A DNA stretch of 64,000 nt from Flavobacterium sp. J372 (GCF_024699965.1 NZ_JAJOMZ010000004.1:496001-560000); one strand, 5' to 3'. Shown: positions 19,174 to 28,399, counted from the first letter of the stretch. Notes: generated by a model not told the origin, from the letters alone. Numbers and translations are program-made.

Positions 19174-20586
19174 TTATTGAAGTAGTGTATATTGGAATGT
19201 TGGGAAGCCTCTCTCACCATTTTGAGCTACCCCGCCGGTCATCTTTACTTTATAAATATTTCCTGCAGGATCTTTTACTACGTAGAACCGGTCTGTTCTA
19301 ACAGTAAACTGTGCTACAGTACCACCAACTCCACCTGCTGTGCCTCTCCAATTAGAGCCGATGTTTCTTTGGTCATTTGTAAATTTAGACTGGTCAACAT
19401 CAGCAAGTGTAAAGGCCTCATAAGTAATGGCACTGGTCATTACCTGGTAAGACCTTGCACCACCTTTTGTATTTGTTACGATAAAATCAGCGAAATAATA
19501 CGGAACTGCAGGGCCACCCATAGAGAATGAGTTTACAAACGGTGTAAATGCAAGATCCCACTGATTCTTTTGTGGTTCAACCTGCGCAGTAGCATTGTTT
19601 ACAAGGCTAAAGAATGTAAAGTTGTAGGCAGCATTTTTAGTAATTATTACTTCCTGATGTGTAGTTGCATCAATATCAGCATATTGAAGCTTATAATCAT
19701 TTCCGCTCCTTAATACTCGGATTTTTTTCCACCCTCTGTGCTCACCTCCGGCAGAACCGTCTGAACCTAGAGCCGGAGCTGTAGAAGCAGGACCATTTCC
19801 AAGGTTTACAAGATATACTTTATTATCTGCATCATTAGCAGAAACATTAATCAGCAAACCTTCAACAAGCCCTTGAGGCTCATCAATTTGTGACAGAGAT
19901 CCTGAACCCTGAGCTATAAACATTGACTCGTCAGCCTGGGCAGGAGCATCAATATTTGTTGTTTCAAGAGCTTTTGCAGACATTTTTATAGAATTATTTG
20001 TACCAACCCTAAAATCAGAGCCTCCATAAAATCTAAGCTCCCAAGATGTTCTTAATGCAGAAACATCATTACCTGTGCTAAGGTCAACAAATACAGCGTT
20101 AGGAGCAGTAGCGCCACCTGTTGCAGGTTGCTCAGCTCCACCAGATACTGCAGTGTCGTTAAGGTTTACCTGAATGGTTGTGTTACCTGTCAAATTTGCA
20201 GTAAATGATGTATTTACAATAGTGAATTTTACATTTTTAGCTGTTGTAGGTATGTTGGCAAGCAGCTTGTTAAATGTAAATTCAGCTGATGTTGCTCCTG
20301 CGTTAAAAGGTACAACTATGGTATTGTTGGTTAGTGCTGGCGAAGTAGAGAAATCTGTACCGTAAACAACGTTTGTAAGCTCTGTTGATACCGTTACCGT
20401 ACCTGCCTGCGGAACTGCATTCTGGAAAAGGATCTGTACCGGTGTAGCGGCATCAGTAATGTTTATTGAAGGGTTTGCGAACGATACGCCTATTGATGGG
20501 CCCGCAGCCTGGTTAGAATCATCATCGCCACAGCTTGTAAAAACTGCCGCAACAAAAGCAAAAAGTAAAACGAAACTTTTTTTCAT
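19174..20586 (-). CDS. hmuY: HmuY-family heme-binding lipoprotein with N-terminal extension
   Basis: A 470-residue lipoprotein: MKKSFVLLFAFVAAVFTSCG has Cys19 as lipid anchor. Residues about 30-140 form a Calx-beta/Ig-like strand-rich region (GPSIGVSFANPSINITDAAT). From about 160 onward comes the HmuY fold: SWELRFYGGSDFRVG, then NQWDLAFTPFVNSF. HmuY proteins capture heme outside the cell and pass it to HmuR. The protein is about twice the length of Porphyromonas HmuY, the extra part being N-terminal. It starts 12 bp after the hmuR stop in the same operon. Axial heme ligands cannot be assigned by eye. Confidence 0.85.
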   Translation of the reverse strand: MKKSFVLLFAFVAAVFTSCGDDDSNQAAGPSIGVSFANPSINITDAATPVQILFQNAVPQAGTVTVSTELTNVVYGTDFSTSPALTNNTIVVPFNAGATSAEFTFNKLLANIPTTAKNVKFTIVNTSFTANLTGNTTIQVNLNDTAVSGGAEQPATGGATAPNAVFVDLSTGNDVSALRTSWELRFYGGSDFRVGTNNSIKMSAKALETTNIDAPAQADESMFIAQGSGSLSQIDEPQGLVEGLLINVSANDADNKVYLVNLGNGPASTAPALGSDGSAGGEHRGWKKIRVLRSGNDYKLQYADIDATTHQEVIITKNAAYNFTFFSLVNNATAQVEPQKNQWDLAFTPFVNSFSMGGPAVPYYFADFIVTNTKGGARSYQVMTSAITYEAFTLADVDQSKFTNDQRNIGSNWRGTAGGVGGTVAQFTVRTDRFYVVKDPAGNIYKVKMTGGVAQNGERGFPTFQYTLLQ

Positions 20587-20598
20587 GTTTATAGATTA

Positions 20599-22755
20599 TT
20601 AATTAAAATTGAGGTTATACGTTAGTTTTAAAAAGTAAGAGCGTCCATATCCCATTAGCAGGTTGGCTGAACTTGCAGTATGTATGCCATTACCGCCGGG
20701 CTGGTTAAATTGTACACTGGTAATATCAAGCAGGTTACGTGCACCTATAGTTACATCAAGCCTGTTACCAAAGAATGGCTGGCGGATAGAGGCATCCATC
20801 ATTCCGAAGGCATCGATTTCTGATAATACAAAGTCAGGGTTGCCATTCGTATCAGGCGCATACACAAGCTGCTGGAAGCGACCGTTATATTTGTAATACA
20901 CGGCAAGTTGCATATTCCATTTCGGGATGCGGTAACCTACAGAAGTATTTAAGTTGAAATTATAATAATAGTCATCGCTGCTGCGGGCATTTAAAGCGGC
21001 CAGGTCTATAACTTGCGAAACACCTATGAATGCAAAGCCAAGCTTTACATCAAAATTTTTATAATTTAATTGGTGTGATGTACTCAGGTTCCACATTTTA
21101 TATGCATCAATATTCATGTACCTGTTACGTTGCAGCGGTGTCACTTCTGTCAGCACAAGGCTTATCCTGTCATCTACATCAAGGAATGTTACTGAAAGAT
21201 TGTTCTGCAGCTGTGCGCCTGAAGCGAAATAAGTTGTTTTGCGGGCATTTGCCTCGTATGACATACTTTGCTCAGGAGAAAGGTCGGGATTGCCCTGCAC
21301 ATCGTGATTGCTGTCAACAAAATACGTATACAGCTCATCAAAGTTGGGTGTACGGTAAGAACGCCCAACAGAGGCACGCGCTTCAATACCGTGGCTGAAT
21401 AAATAGCGGAGGCCGCCTGAAACCGCGTACTGATCTTCAAACTTCGACTGGAATGAATACCTTACACCGGGCCTGAAAGAAAACTTATCTGTAAAGTTAT
21501 ATTCTGCAGACAGGAAAGCATCATAATTCTCAAGGCGCTGGCGCACATTAGCTTTCTGTGCATTCTGGTCAAGGAACAAACCTGCATCAGCCGAGCCAAA
21601 ACCGCGCTCGTTTACAGCTTCATAACCCAATTGCAGGTCATATTTTTTATCTTTAAAGAAATTAGTAAAAGTACCTGTTGAGTATAATGTCTCTTTAGAT
21701 AAGTAGGTGTTAGTTACATTATCTCTTTCTTCTTCACTTAATATATAGTAGTTGAAATTTTCTAAATCACGCTGTTGTTTTTGATGAGAAAGCGAGATGT
21801 TAAAAATTACCTGCGAAAAGAGAGTACCGTATGAATTTATATGGTGAACATAACGGTTTGTTTTGTATCGCTTATCTCTTGAGTAATAGGTTTCAGGGAA
21901 TGGGTAATTATCAATTGGAATAACAACCGGATTAAAGAAATCTACATTTTCGTCATAAAAGTCAAACTTATAGAAAACACGATAGTCTGCTTTTCGATAT
22001 CCTATAAGCGCATTTGCGGCTATCTGCTGTTTAGGCAGCCAGCGGAAACCACGCCTGCCATCGTTTACAGCATATTCACCACCCTCCAGGCCATCATAAA
22101 ACCCTGCAAAATCATTACGGTTTGCCCCTACTGTGGCAAACCAGTTCGGGCTGAAATTATGTGATACTTTCAGCGCCTGTATATGGCGGCCTTCATCAAA
22201 CAATGCATATTCTTTACCTATAGTTTCTTCCTGTACGGTAGCCGTGATTTCTGTTTTATGGTTTGACGATTTTTTGGTGATGATATTCAACACACCTGTC
22301 ACCGCGTTTGCACCATGTGTTACGCCCATTGATCCTTCAATGATCTCAATCTGCTCTACATCATCCAGATTTATTTGGGTAAGATCAGCATTATTGCCAA
22401 GGCCTGTATCGCTTACCAGCGGAACATTATCTACAAGAATCTTAAAATATTGCGCATCAAGCCCAAACATAGAGACTTGTGAACGCCCGTCGCTGCCATT
22501 GGTGCGAACAGTTATATTAAGATACTGGTTAAGAACATCTGCAAGGTTATTGGCTGCCTGGCGACGAATGTCTTCCCGGGTTATGACACGAACATTGTGT
22601 ACGGCTTTTTTAAGTGACTGCGGTTCAAACTGGCCGGTAACTACTACTTCATCCAGCTTTTGGGGGCCAATGCTGTCCTGAACCGGCTGCTGTGCTAAGG
22701 CTGTAAAGCCTGATAATATTGATGTATAGAAAAGTGCGTTTGTAAATCTGCGCAT
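20599..22755 (-). CDS. hmuR: TonB-dependent heme receptor
   Basis: A 718-residue outer-membrane receptor with signal peptide MRRFTNALFYTSILSGFTALAQ, TonB-box-like LDEVVVTG near residue 33, and a plug with ITREDIRRQAANNLADVLNQ and IEIIEGSMGVTHGANAVTGVLNIITKKS. A 22-strand barrel follows, with RSYRTPNFDELYTYFVD and the terminal strand YGRSYFLKLTYNLNF. It imports heme across the outer membrane with TonB-ExbBD energy. It is the first gene of the hmuR-hmuY operon, which converges on hmuTUVS. The promoter carries a palindrome that may bind a Fur-type repressor. Confidence 0.92.
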   Translation of the reverse strand: MRRFTNALFYTSILSGFTALAQQPVQDSIGPQKLDEVVVTGQFEPQSLKKAVHNVRVITREDIRRQAANNLADVLNQYLNITVRTNGSDGRSQVSMFGLDAQYFKILVDNVPLVSDTGLGNNADLTQINLDDVEQIEIIEGSMGVTHGANAVTGVLNIITKKSSNHKTEITATVQEETIGKEYALFDEGRHIQALKVSHNFSPNWFATVGANRNDFAGFYDGLEGGEYAVNDGRRGFRWLPKQQIAANALIGYRKADYRVFYKFDFYDENVDFFNPVVIPIDNYPFPETYYSRDKRYKTNRYVHHINSYGTLFSQVIFNISLSHQKQQRDLENFNYYILSEEERDNVTNTYLSKETLYSTGTFTNFFKDKKYDLQLGYEAVNERGFGSADAGLFLDQNAQKANVRQRLENYDAFLSAEYNFTDKFSFRPGVRYSFQSKFEDQYAVSGGLRYLFSHGIEARASVGRSYRTPNFDELYTYFVDSNHDVQGNPDLSPEQSMSYEANARKTTYFASGAQLQNNLSVTFLDVDDRISLVLTEVTPLQRNRYMNIDAYKMWNLSTSHQLNYKNFDVKLGFAFIGVSQVIDLAALNARSSDDYYYNFNLNTSVGYRIPKWNMQLAVYYKYNGRFQQLVYAPDTNGNPDFVLSEIDAFGMMDASIRQPFFGNRLDVTIGARNLLDITSVQFNQPGGNGIHTASSANLLMGYGRSYFLKLTYNLNFN

Positions 22756-22768
22756 TGCGGCTTTTAAC

Positions 22769-22783
22769 TTAGATTAATTCTAA
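22769..22783. promoter_or_regulatory. Palindromic operator-like site at the hmuR promoter
   Basis: TTAGA-TTAAT-TCTAA is an inverted repeat with 5-bp arms placed just downstream of the hmuR -7 box, at the expected transcription start. A related segment, TTAATTCTAAAT, recurs at 22829-22840 upstream of the -33 region. Position and shape suit a Fur-family iron repressor, but the regulator is not in the window. Confidence 0.45.
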
Positions 22784-22787
22784 ATTG

Positions 22788-22795
22788 CAAAGGTA
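22788..22795 (-). promoter_or_regulatory. -7 box of the hmuR-hmuY promoter
   Basis: The minus strand reads TACCTTTG. ATTTGC at 22820-22815 supplies a TTG -33 element at about 20 bp spacing. Confidence 0.65.
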
Positions 22796-22842
22796 AATGC
22801 CGGATAGTATATATGCAAATTATTTTTATTAATTCTAAATAA

Positions 22843-22870
22843 AACAAATCAGCGGCAAATGCCGCTGATT
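22843..22870 (-). terminator. Terminator after sufD
   Basis: AATCAGCGGC (22847-22856) pairs with GCCGCTGATT (22861-22870), followed on the minus strand by TGTTTTATTT. The sufA-B-C-D transcript therefore probably ends here, before the heme block. Confidence 0.75.
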
Positions 22871-22895
22871 CAATATATTATGCAAATAGTAATAT

Positions 22896-24212
22896 TTAAA
22901 GGTCAAAGCCCATATTTACACCAAGGTTCTGGGCTATAATTTTGGTGATGCGGTTCTTTAATTCAGGTATGCGGATGCTCTCTATGACCTCATTGCTGAA
23001 GGCATACATAAGCAGGGCCTTTGCTTCCTTTTGCGGTATACCGCGTGACTGCATGTAGAACATCGCATTCTCGTCAAGCTGGCCTATGGTACAGCCATGT
23101 GAACATTTTACGTCATCAGCAAAAATTTCCAGCTGCGGCTTTGCGTTGATAGTTGCCTTATCACTTAAAAGTATATTATTATTCTGCTGGAAAGCATCGG
23201 TTTTCTGAGCCTCCTTTTCTACATATATCTTACCATTGAACACACCTGTAGCATTGTCATTAAAAATGCCCTTATAGTTCTGGTGGCTCTGGCAGTCCGG
23301 TTCGGCATGACGTACCAGCGTGTAGTGGTCTACAAACTGCTTTTCTTTAATGATGGTGATACCCTTCAGCGTACTCTCTACATGGTCGCCCTGGTGATAG
23401 AAATTCAGGTTGTTGCGGGTAATGTTACCCCCGAACGAGAAAGTGTGCACAGAGGCGTTGCTTTCGCGTTTCTGGGCTATATAAGTATTGTCTACCAGGT
23501 TGGCTGTAAGCACATCATTTTGTATCTTGTAATAATCTACTATGGCGCGCTCCTGGGCAAATATTTCGGTAACTGAATTAGTTAGCACCGGGTTGCTGTT
23601 TAGGCTCTGGTGGCGCTCTATTATCTGTACCTGGGCATTCTTGCCAACTATAATAAGGTTGCGTGGCTGTACCATAAGCGCTGCCTCGTTGCCTGTTGAA
23701 AGGTACATTATCTCGATAGGCTTATCGGCAACTTTATTTTTCGGGATGTTGATGTACGCACCTTCCGCTGCAAAAGCAGTATTTAATGACGTAAGGCTGT
23801 CTTCGGTATTGGCAATTTTGTTGAAGTACTTATCAATGACCTCCTTGTATTTTGGCTTTGTAAGCGCTGAAGACATAAGGCAAACATCAAGCCCGTCATG
23901 TGTGGTTGATGACAGGAATGAGCTGAAGACGCCATCAATGAATACCACTTTGTAAGTGTCAATCTCGTGCAGGAAGTATTTCTTCACGGCAGAATAGTCA
24001 ACCGCATTCTCTTCTTTTGGAAATACACTGAAATCATTTTTCAGCACACTGTTGAGCGATGTATATTTCCAAGCCTCATCCCTTTTTGTAGGGAATCCCT
24101 TCGCTTCAAATGTCTTTATGGCTTCTGTCCTTATTTCATGCAGGTCCGAAGTAACGTCAACACGCTCTTCAAACGCCATGAACGACGATAAAAGTTTCTC
24201 TTTCAAATCCAT
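22896..24212 (-). CDS. sufD: Fe-S cluster assembly protein SufD
   Basis: A 438-residue beta-helix scaffold partner of SufB in the SufBCD complex. Visible are FPTKRDEAWKYTSLNSVL near the N-terminus, AYINIPKNKVADKPIEIMY, and the C-terminal signature CSHGCTIGQLDENAMFYMQS with RGIPQKEAKALLMYAFSNEV. Length is normal. It is the last gene of the upstream suf half-operon. It follows sufC after a spacer of about 100 bp that holds a head-to-head repeat element, and is followed by a terminator. Confidence 0.95.
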   Translation of the reverse strand: MDLKEKLLSSFMAFEERVDVTSDLHEIRTEAIKTFEAKGFPTKRDEAWKYTSLNSVLKNDFSVFPKEENAVDYSAVKKYFLHEIDTYKVVFIDGVFSSFLSSTTHDGLDVCLMSSALTKPKYKEVIDKYFNKIANTEDSLTSLNTAFAAEGAYINIPKNKVADKPIEIMYLSTGNEAALMVQPRNLIIVGKNAQVQIIERHQSLNSNPVLTNSVTEIFAQERAIVDYYKIQNDVLTANLVDNTYIAQKRESNASVHTFSFGGNITRNNLNFYHQGDHVESTLKGITIIKEKQFVDHYTLVRHAEPDCQSHQNYKGIFNDNATGVFNGKIYVEKEAQKTDAFQQNNNILLSDKATINAKPQLEIFADDVKCSHGCTIGQLDENAMFYMQSRGIPQKEAKALLMYAFSNEVIESIRIPELKNRITKIIAQNLGVNMGFDL

Positions 24213-24213
24213 T

Positions 24214-24311
24214 GTAATGTGTTTGAAGTTGTAATGTTCAATGTTTGAAAGTTTCGTGACGCGAACCGGAAGCTAACTTTCTAACATTATAACTTTCAAC
24301 TTTCTAACTAA
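24214..24311. repeat. AACTTT-type repeat, copy b, inverted pair
   Basis: The sufC-sufD spacer contains the repeat in both orientations: GTTGTAATGTTCAATGTTTG with AAAGTT, then AACTTTCTAACATTATAAC with TTTCAAC, around a central TTCGTGACGCGAA. The arms could fold into a long imperfect hairpin within the suf mRNA. Confidence 0.6.
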
Positions 24312-24314
24312 TAA

Positions 24315-25061
24315 TTAGTTTTCAGCCTTAATCCAGTCGTAACCTTTCTCCTCCAATTCGTAGGCAAGTTCTTTACCGCCTGATTTTACGATTTTGCCAT
24401 TGTACAGTACGTGAACAAAGTCCGGCACGATATAGTCAAGAAGCCTTTGGTAGTGCGTAATTACAACTACAGCGTTGTCTTCGCTGCGCAGCTTATTTAC
24501 GCCATTAGCCACAATACGCAGCGCATCAATGTCAAGGCCTGAATCAGTCTCGTCCAATATCGCCAGCTTGGGCTCAAGCATTGCCATCTGGAAGATTTCG
24601 TTACGCTTCTTCTCACCGCCCGAAAAACCTTCGTTCAGCGAGCGTGAAAGGAACTTGCGGTCAATCTCAAGCATTTCACTTTTTTCGCGGATAAGCTTCA
24701 GCATTTCATTAGCCGGCATCTCTTCCTGGCCTTTCGCCTTGCGGCTCTCATTGATAGCAGTTTTCATGAAGTTGGTAACCGATACACCCGGGATTTCCAC
24801 AGGGTACTGGAACGACAGGAACACACCTTTGTGCGCCCTTTCCTCCGGTGCCAGTTCGCCAATATCTTCGCCTTCCAGCAATATCTCGCCTTCGGTTACT
24901 TCATAATCTTCCTTGCCGGCAATTACCGACGAAAGTGTTGATTTTCCTGAGCCGTTCGGGCCCATTATGGCGTGTACCTCTCCGGCTTTAACTTCAAGGT
25001 TTATACCTTTCAGAATATCTTTATCCTCAACACGAGCGTGTAAATTCTTTATGCTTAACAT
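24315..25061 (-). CDS. sufC: Fe-S cluster assembly ATPase SufC
   Basis: A 248-residue ABC-type ATPase of the SufBCD complex. Walker A is GPNGSGKST (34-42), the Q-loop region is [13 protein letters not shown], the signature is [12 protein letters not shown], and Walker B is [12 protein letters not shown] with [12 protein letters not shown]. It energises cluster assembly in the cytosol and is not a transporter. It starts 25 bp after sufB. Confidence 0.96.
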   Translation of the reverse strand: MLSIKNLHARVEDKDILKGINLEVKAGEVHAIMGPNGSGKSTLSSVIAGKEDYEVTEGEILLEGEDIGELAPEERAHKGVFLSFQYPVEIPGVSVTNFMKTAINESRKAKGQEEMPANEMLKLIREKSEMLEIDRKFLSRSLNEGFSGGEKKRNEIFQMAMLEPKLAILDETDSGLDIDALRIVANGVNKLRSEDNAVVVITHYQRLLDYIVPDFVHVLYNGKIVKSGGKELAYELEEKGYDWIKAEN

Positions 25062-25086
25062 TAATTTGGAAATTTATTTATCTGGA

Positions 25087-26535
25087 TTAACCCACAGAGC
25101 CTTCAAGGCTAATTTCTAATAATTTTTGAGCCTCAACCGCAAACTCCATCGGGAGCTTGTTCAGTACATCTTTACTGAAGCCGTTTACTATCAACGCAAT
25201 CGCCTTTTCTGTCGGTATGCCGCGCTGGTTACAGTAAAACACCTGGTCTTCACCAATCTTGCTGGTTGTGGCCTCGTGCTCTATCTTGGCTGTTGTGTTC
25301 TTTGATTCGATATACGGAAAGGTATGCGCACCGCAATTATTGCCCATTAGCAGTGAATCGCACTGGGAGAAGTTCCTGGCATTTTCTGCACGAGAACCAA
25401 TCTGGACAAGCCCGCGGTAGCTGTTCTGCGACTTACCTGCTGATATACCTTTTGATATGATGGTGCTCTTGGTGTTTTTGCCAAGGTGAATCATCTTAGT
25501 ACCAGTATCGGCCTGCTGGTAGTTATTGGTCACGGCAATAGAGTAAAACTCCCCAACCGAGTTATCGCCCTTAAGCACGCAACTTGGGTATTTCCATGTC
25601 ACGGCGCTACCTGTTTCTACCTGCGTCCAGCTTATCTTCGCGTTTTTCTCGCAAAGTCCGCGCTTGGTTACAAAGTTGTACACACCACCCTTGCCTTCTT
25701 TATTGCCGGGAAACCAGTTTTGAACAGTGCTATATTTTATCTCGGCATCGTCCATGGCTATAAGCTCTACCACTGCGGCGTGCAGCTGGTTCTCGTCACG
25801 GCTTGGTGCAGTACAGCCCTCAAGGTAGCTTACATAGCTGCCTTCATCGGCCACTACAAGCGTACGCTCAAACTGGCCCGTACCTGCCTGGTTGATACGG
25901 AAATACGTTGACAATTCCATTGGGCAGCGCACACCTTTTGGGATGTAGCAGAACGAACCGTCACTAAAAACAGCTGAGTTAAGCGCTGCATAAAAATTAT
26001 CCTTCTGCGGAACAACGGTGCCAATGTATTTGCGCACCAGGTCTGGATGTTCCTTTATTGCTTCAGAGATAGAGCAGAATATGATGCCCTTTTCAGCCAG
26101 TGTCTTTTTAAACGTAGTTGCCACAGAAACGGAGTCAACCACAATATCAATCGCCACATTGTTCATGGCTTTTTGCTCGTCTACAGATATGCCCAGCTTT
26201 TTGTACATCGCCAAAAGCTCAGGGTCTACATCGTCAAGCGTTTTGTTCGGGTCAACCGCCTTTGGGGCAGAGTAGTATGATATTGCCTGGAAATCCGGCT
26301 TCTCATAATGTACATTCGCCCATTCCGGCTCGGTCATTTCCTGCCATGAACGAAACGCCTCAAGGCGCCACTCGGTCATCCATTCAGGCTCTTCCTTCTT
26401 TTTCGAAAGCGCCCGCACGATGTCCTCGTTCAGCCCCACAGGGAACGTTTCAGATTCTATATTTGTATAAAAACCGTACTCGTACTCTTTGGTCTCGAGT
26501 TCAATCTTTAATTCTTCTTCGGTGTACTTACTCAT
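25087..26535 (-). CDS. sufB: Fe-S cluster assembly protein SufB
   Basis: A 482-residue core scaffold of the Suf machine. Visible are [74 protein letters not shown] and the C-terminal [20 protein letters not shown] with [14 protein letters not shown]. The ATG at 26535 follows an AACTTT repeat and the remains of a four-helix-bundle gene, which separate it from the sufA-like gene. Confidence 0.96.
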   Translation of the reverse strand: MSKYTEEELKIELETKEYEYGFYTNIESETFPVGLNEDIVRALSKKKEEPEWMTEWRLEAFRSWQEMTEPEWANVHYEKPDFQAISYYSAPKAVDPNKTLDDVDPELLAMYKKLGISVDEQKAMNNVAIDIVVDSVSVATTFKKTLAEKGIIFCSISEAIKEHPDLVRKYIGTVVPQKDNFYAALNSAVFSDGSFCYIPKGVRCPMELSTYFRINQAGTGQFERTLVVADEGSYVSYLEGCTAPSRDENQLHAAVVELIAMDDAEIKYSTVQNWFPGNKEGKGGVYNFVTKRGLCEKNAKISWTQVETGSAVTWKYPSCVLKGDNSVGEFYSIAVTNNYQQADTGTKMIHLGKNTKSTIISKGISAGKSQNSYRGLVQIGSRAENARNFSQCDSLLMGNNCGAHTFPYIESKNTTAKIEHEATTSKIGEDQVFYCNQRGIPTEKAIALIVNGFSKDVLNKLPMEFAVEAQKLLEISLEGSVG

Positions 26536-26539
26536 ATTA

Positions 26540-26576
26540 AGTTTAAATGTTGAAAGTTTAAATGTTATAAAGTTCC
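26540..26576. repeat. AACTTT-type repeat, copy c
   Basis: On the minus strand, GGAACTTTATAACATTTAAAC and a second ACTTTCAACATTTAAACTT lie immediately upstream of sufB. This overlaps the end of the four-helix-bundle pseudogene. Confidence 0.55.
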
Positions 26577-26937
26577 GATCAGGTACTTTATAAAGCCACT
26601 CAACAATTTTGATATATCATTTATATTGGCATTCAGGTTTTGGAATCCGTCCACTAGAAATATATCCTAAATCTGACGCTAAATACAATTGCGACCTGAA
26701 TTCTCCTGCTGATGCTTTCGCAATGTAAAGAAATCTTACAAACTCTTTCGTTGTCTCCCTCTCAAAACCTTCTGCAATATTTGAGGAAATAGAGATGCTA
26801 GCTCTCCGCATTTGATCCCTCAATCCATAATCCTTCGTAAAGATTTCGTTTCTGTTTGTAATCCTGTAAATTTCTGCATTTAATTACCTTGTTTTTTGCC
26901 AGGCAATAATCTCTTCAAAGGAATTGAGTTTCGCCAT
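26565..26937 (-). pseudogene. Four-helix-bundle protein (23S rRNA intervening-sequence family), broken
   Basis: From an ATG at 26937 the frame reads MAKLNSFEEIIAWQKTR, then hits TAA where the family usually has Glu, then continues [35 protein letters not shown] and [19 protein letters not shown]. After GYISSGR the frame shifts: the other frame continues [18 protein letters not shown] and IKYLIGTL to a TAA at 26565-26567, which restores the family C-terminus. One nonsense codon and one indel in about 120 codons indicate decay. These small proteins are often mobile or occur within rRNA insertions; their role is unknown. This one sits inside the suf operon in the operon's direction. Confidence 0.75.
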
Positions 26938-26940
26938 CCA

Positions 26941-26979
26941 GAACTTTCAAACATTATAACTTTTAACTTTACAACTCGC
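26941..26979. repeat. AACTTT-type repeat, copy d
   Basis: AACTTTCAAACATTATAAC followed by TTTTAACTTTACAAC, between the four-helix-bundle remnant and the stop of the sufA-like gene. Confidence 0.6.
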
Positions 26980-27309
26980 TTACAGCGAAAAACTCTCCCC
27001 GCACCCGCAGGTTCTCTGCGCATTAGGGTTATTGAAAACGAAACCTTTACCATTAAGGCCGCCGCTATATTCCAGTACGGTGCCCGCCAGGTAAAGCATG
27101 CTTTTTTTATCTACGGCTATCTTTATTCCGTTGTCTTCAAACACCTTATCATTCTCGCCTAAGGCGTTATCAAACTTAAGTTCATATGAAAGGCCAGAGC
27201 ATCCGCCGCTCTTTACGCCTACCCTTATATAATCATTAGCCGCATCAAAGCCGTCATCTTCCATCAGCATGACAGCCCTCTTTTTTGCTGTATCAGAAAC
27301 TTTTATCAT
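26980..27309 (-). CDS. sufA: HesB/IscA-family Fe-S accessory protein (SufA-like)
   Basis: A 109-residue A-type carrier starting at the ATG at 27309 (MIKVSDTAKKRAV); the longer upstream frame crosses the promoter. The conserved Cys residues are in GGCSGLSYEL and the C-terminal TCGCGESFSL. It contains VDKKSMLYLAGTVLEYSGGL and FNNPNAQ, all diagnostic. It transfers or stores Fe-S clusters. It is the first gene of the sufA-B-C-D unit. The sufA symbol rests on operon context; iscA or erpA-like naming would be equally possible from sequence alone. Confidence 0.9.
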   Translation of the reverse strand: MIKVSDTAKKRAVMLMEDDGFDAANDYIRVGVKSGGCSGLSYELKFDNALGENDKVFEDNGIKIAVDKKSMLYLAGTVLEYSGGLNGKGFVFNNPNAQRTCGCGESFSL

Positions 27310-27342
27310 GACTAAATTGCTTATTATTAGTAAAATTGTGTG

Positions 27343-27350
27343 CAAAGATA
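27343..27350 (-). promoter_or_regulatory. -7 box of the sufA-B-C-D promoter
   Basis: The minus strand reads TATCTTTG (TAnnTTTG), 33 bp before the sufA-like ATG. No clear TTG -33 element is visible. Confidence 0.6.
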
Positions 27351-27465
27351 CCACATTTTTAAATAATGTAATAGCTGTACACGGTTTTATGCCAGTTGTT
27401 ATATCAGCAATTTTTATGCCCTGTTTCACACTAAAAATGGTAATTTGGCGGTTTAATTCCTGATT

Positions 27466-28332
27466 ATGAAATTATACCCGATTGAAACCGGAAACTTTAA
27501 GCTTGACGGCGGCGCAATGTTTGGCGTGGTGCCGAAAAGCCTGTGGACAAAAACCAACCCCGCCGATGCGAATAACCAGATTGACCTTGCTGCACGATGC
27601 CTCTTAGTTGAAGATGGCAACCGCCTGATATTGATTGATACAGGCATGGGCAACAAGCAGAGCGATAAATTTTTCAGCTATTATGCTTTGTGGGGAAATC
27701 ACGATACCGATAAATCTTTAGCGAAGTACGGTTTCCACCGCGATGATGTTACCGATGTTTTTATGACCCACCTGCACTTTGACCATTGCGGCGGCAGCGT
27801 TGTCTGGAACAAAGAGCACACAGGCTATGAAGTTGCTTTTAAAAATGCAAACTACTGGACGAATGAAAATCATTGGGAGTGGGCCACTAAACCGAATGCA
27901 CGCGAAAAGGCGTCTTTCCTCCCTGAAAATATTTTGCCGATACAGGAAAGCGGCAGGCTAAAATTTATTGAAAGGCCTGATGGTGACCTTCTTGAGAAAA
28001 GTGAGCTGGGTTTTGGAATATTTTTCGCTGATGGCCATACTGAAAAGCAGATGATTCCGCTCATAAACTTCAACGGCAAAACCATTGCCTTCATGGCTGA
28101 CCTCCTGCCGACTGCCGGGCACCTCCCGCTACCGTATGTTATGGGTTATGATACGCGCCCTCTGCTCACCCTCGATGAAAAAGCGAAGTTTTTAAACATG
28201 GCTGCCGAAAACAATTTTTGCCTTTTCTTGGAGCACGATGCCCACAATGAAATCATAACCGTTGAGCAAACAGAAAAAGGCGTTCGCCTGCAGGAAATTT
28301 TCACTGCTGAAGATTTCTTAATGAAATGTTAA
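27466..28332 (+). CDS. Metallo-beta-lactamase-fold hydrolase
   Basis: A 288-residue cytosolic hydrolase with the dinuclear metal motif THLHFDHCGG, the preceding strand ILIDTGMGNK, a later metal His in FFADGHTEKQM, the bridging Asp in IAFMADLLPT and a final metal His in FCLFLEHDAHNE. The layout matches the N-acyl-homoserine-lactonase/YtnP-like branch of the superfamily. The true substrate is unknown, and many relatives are general lactonases or phosphoesterases. It is divergent from the suf operon and is followed by the subtilase gene. Confidence 0.88.
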   Translation: MKLYPIETGNFKLDGGAMFGVVPKSLWTKTNPADANNQIDLAARCLLVEDGNRLILIDTGMGNKQSDKFFSYYALWGNHDTDKSLAKYGFHRDDVTDVFMTHLHFDHCGGSVVWNKEHTGYEVAFKNANYWTNENHWEWATKPNAREKASFLPENILPIQESGRLKFIERPDGDLLEKSELGFGIFFADGHTEKQMIPLINFNGKTIAFMADLLPTAGHLPLPYVMGYDTRPLLTLDEKAKFLNMAAENNFCLFLEHDAHNEIITVEQTEKGVRLQEIFTAEDFLMKC

Positions 28333-28399
28333 ATACCTTACCTTGCTGTAACAAATCGAAATACCTTAGTCCAATTATTCCAACAGTAATTTTTTCAAT

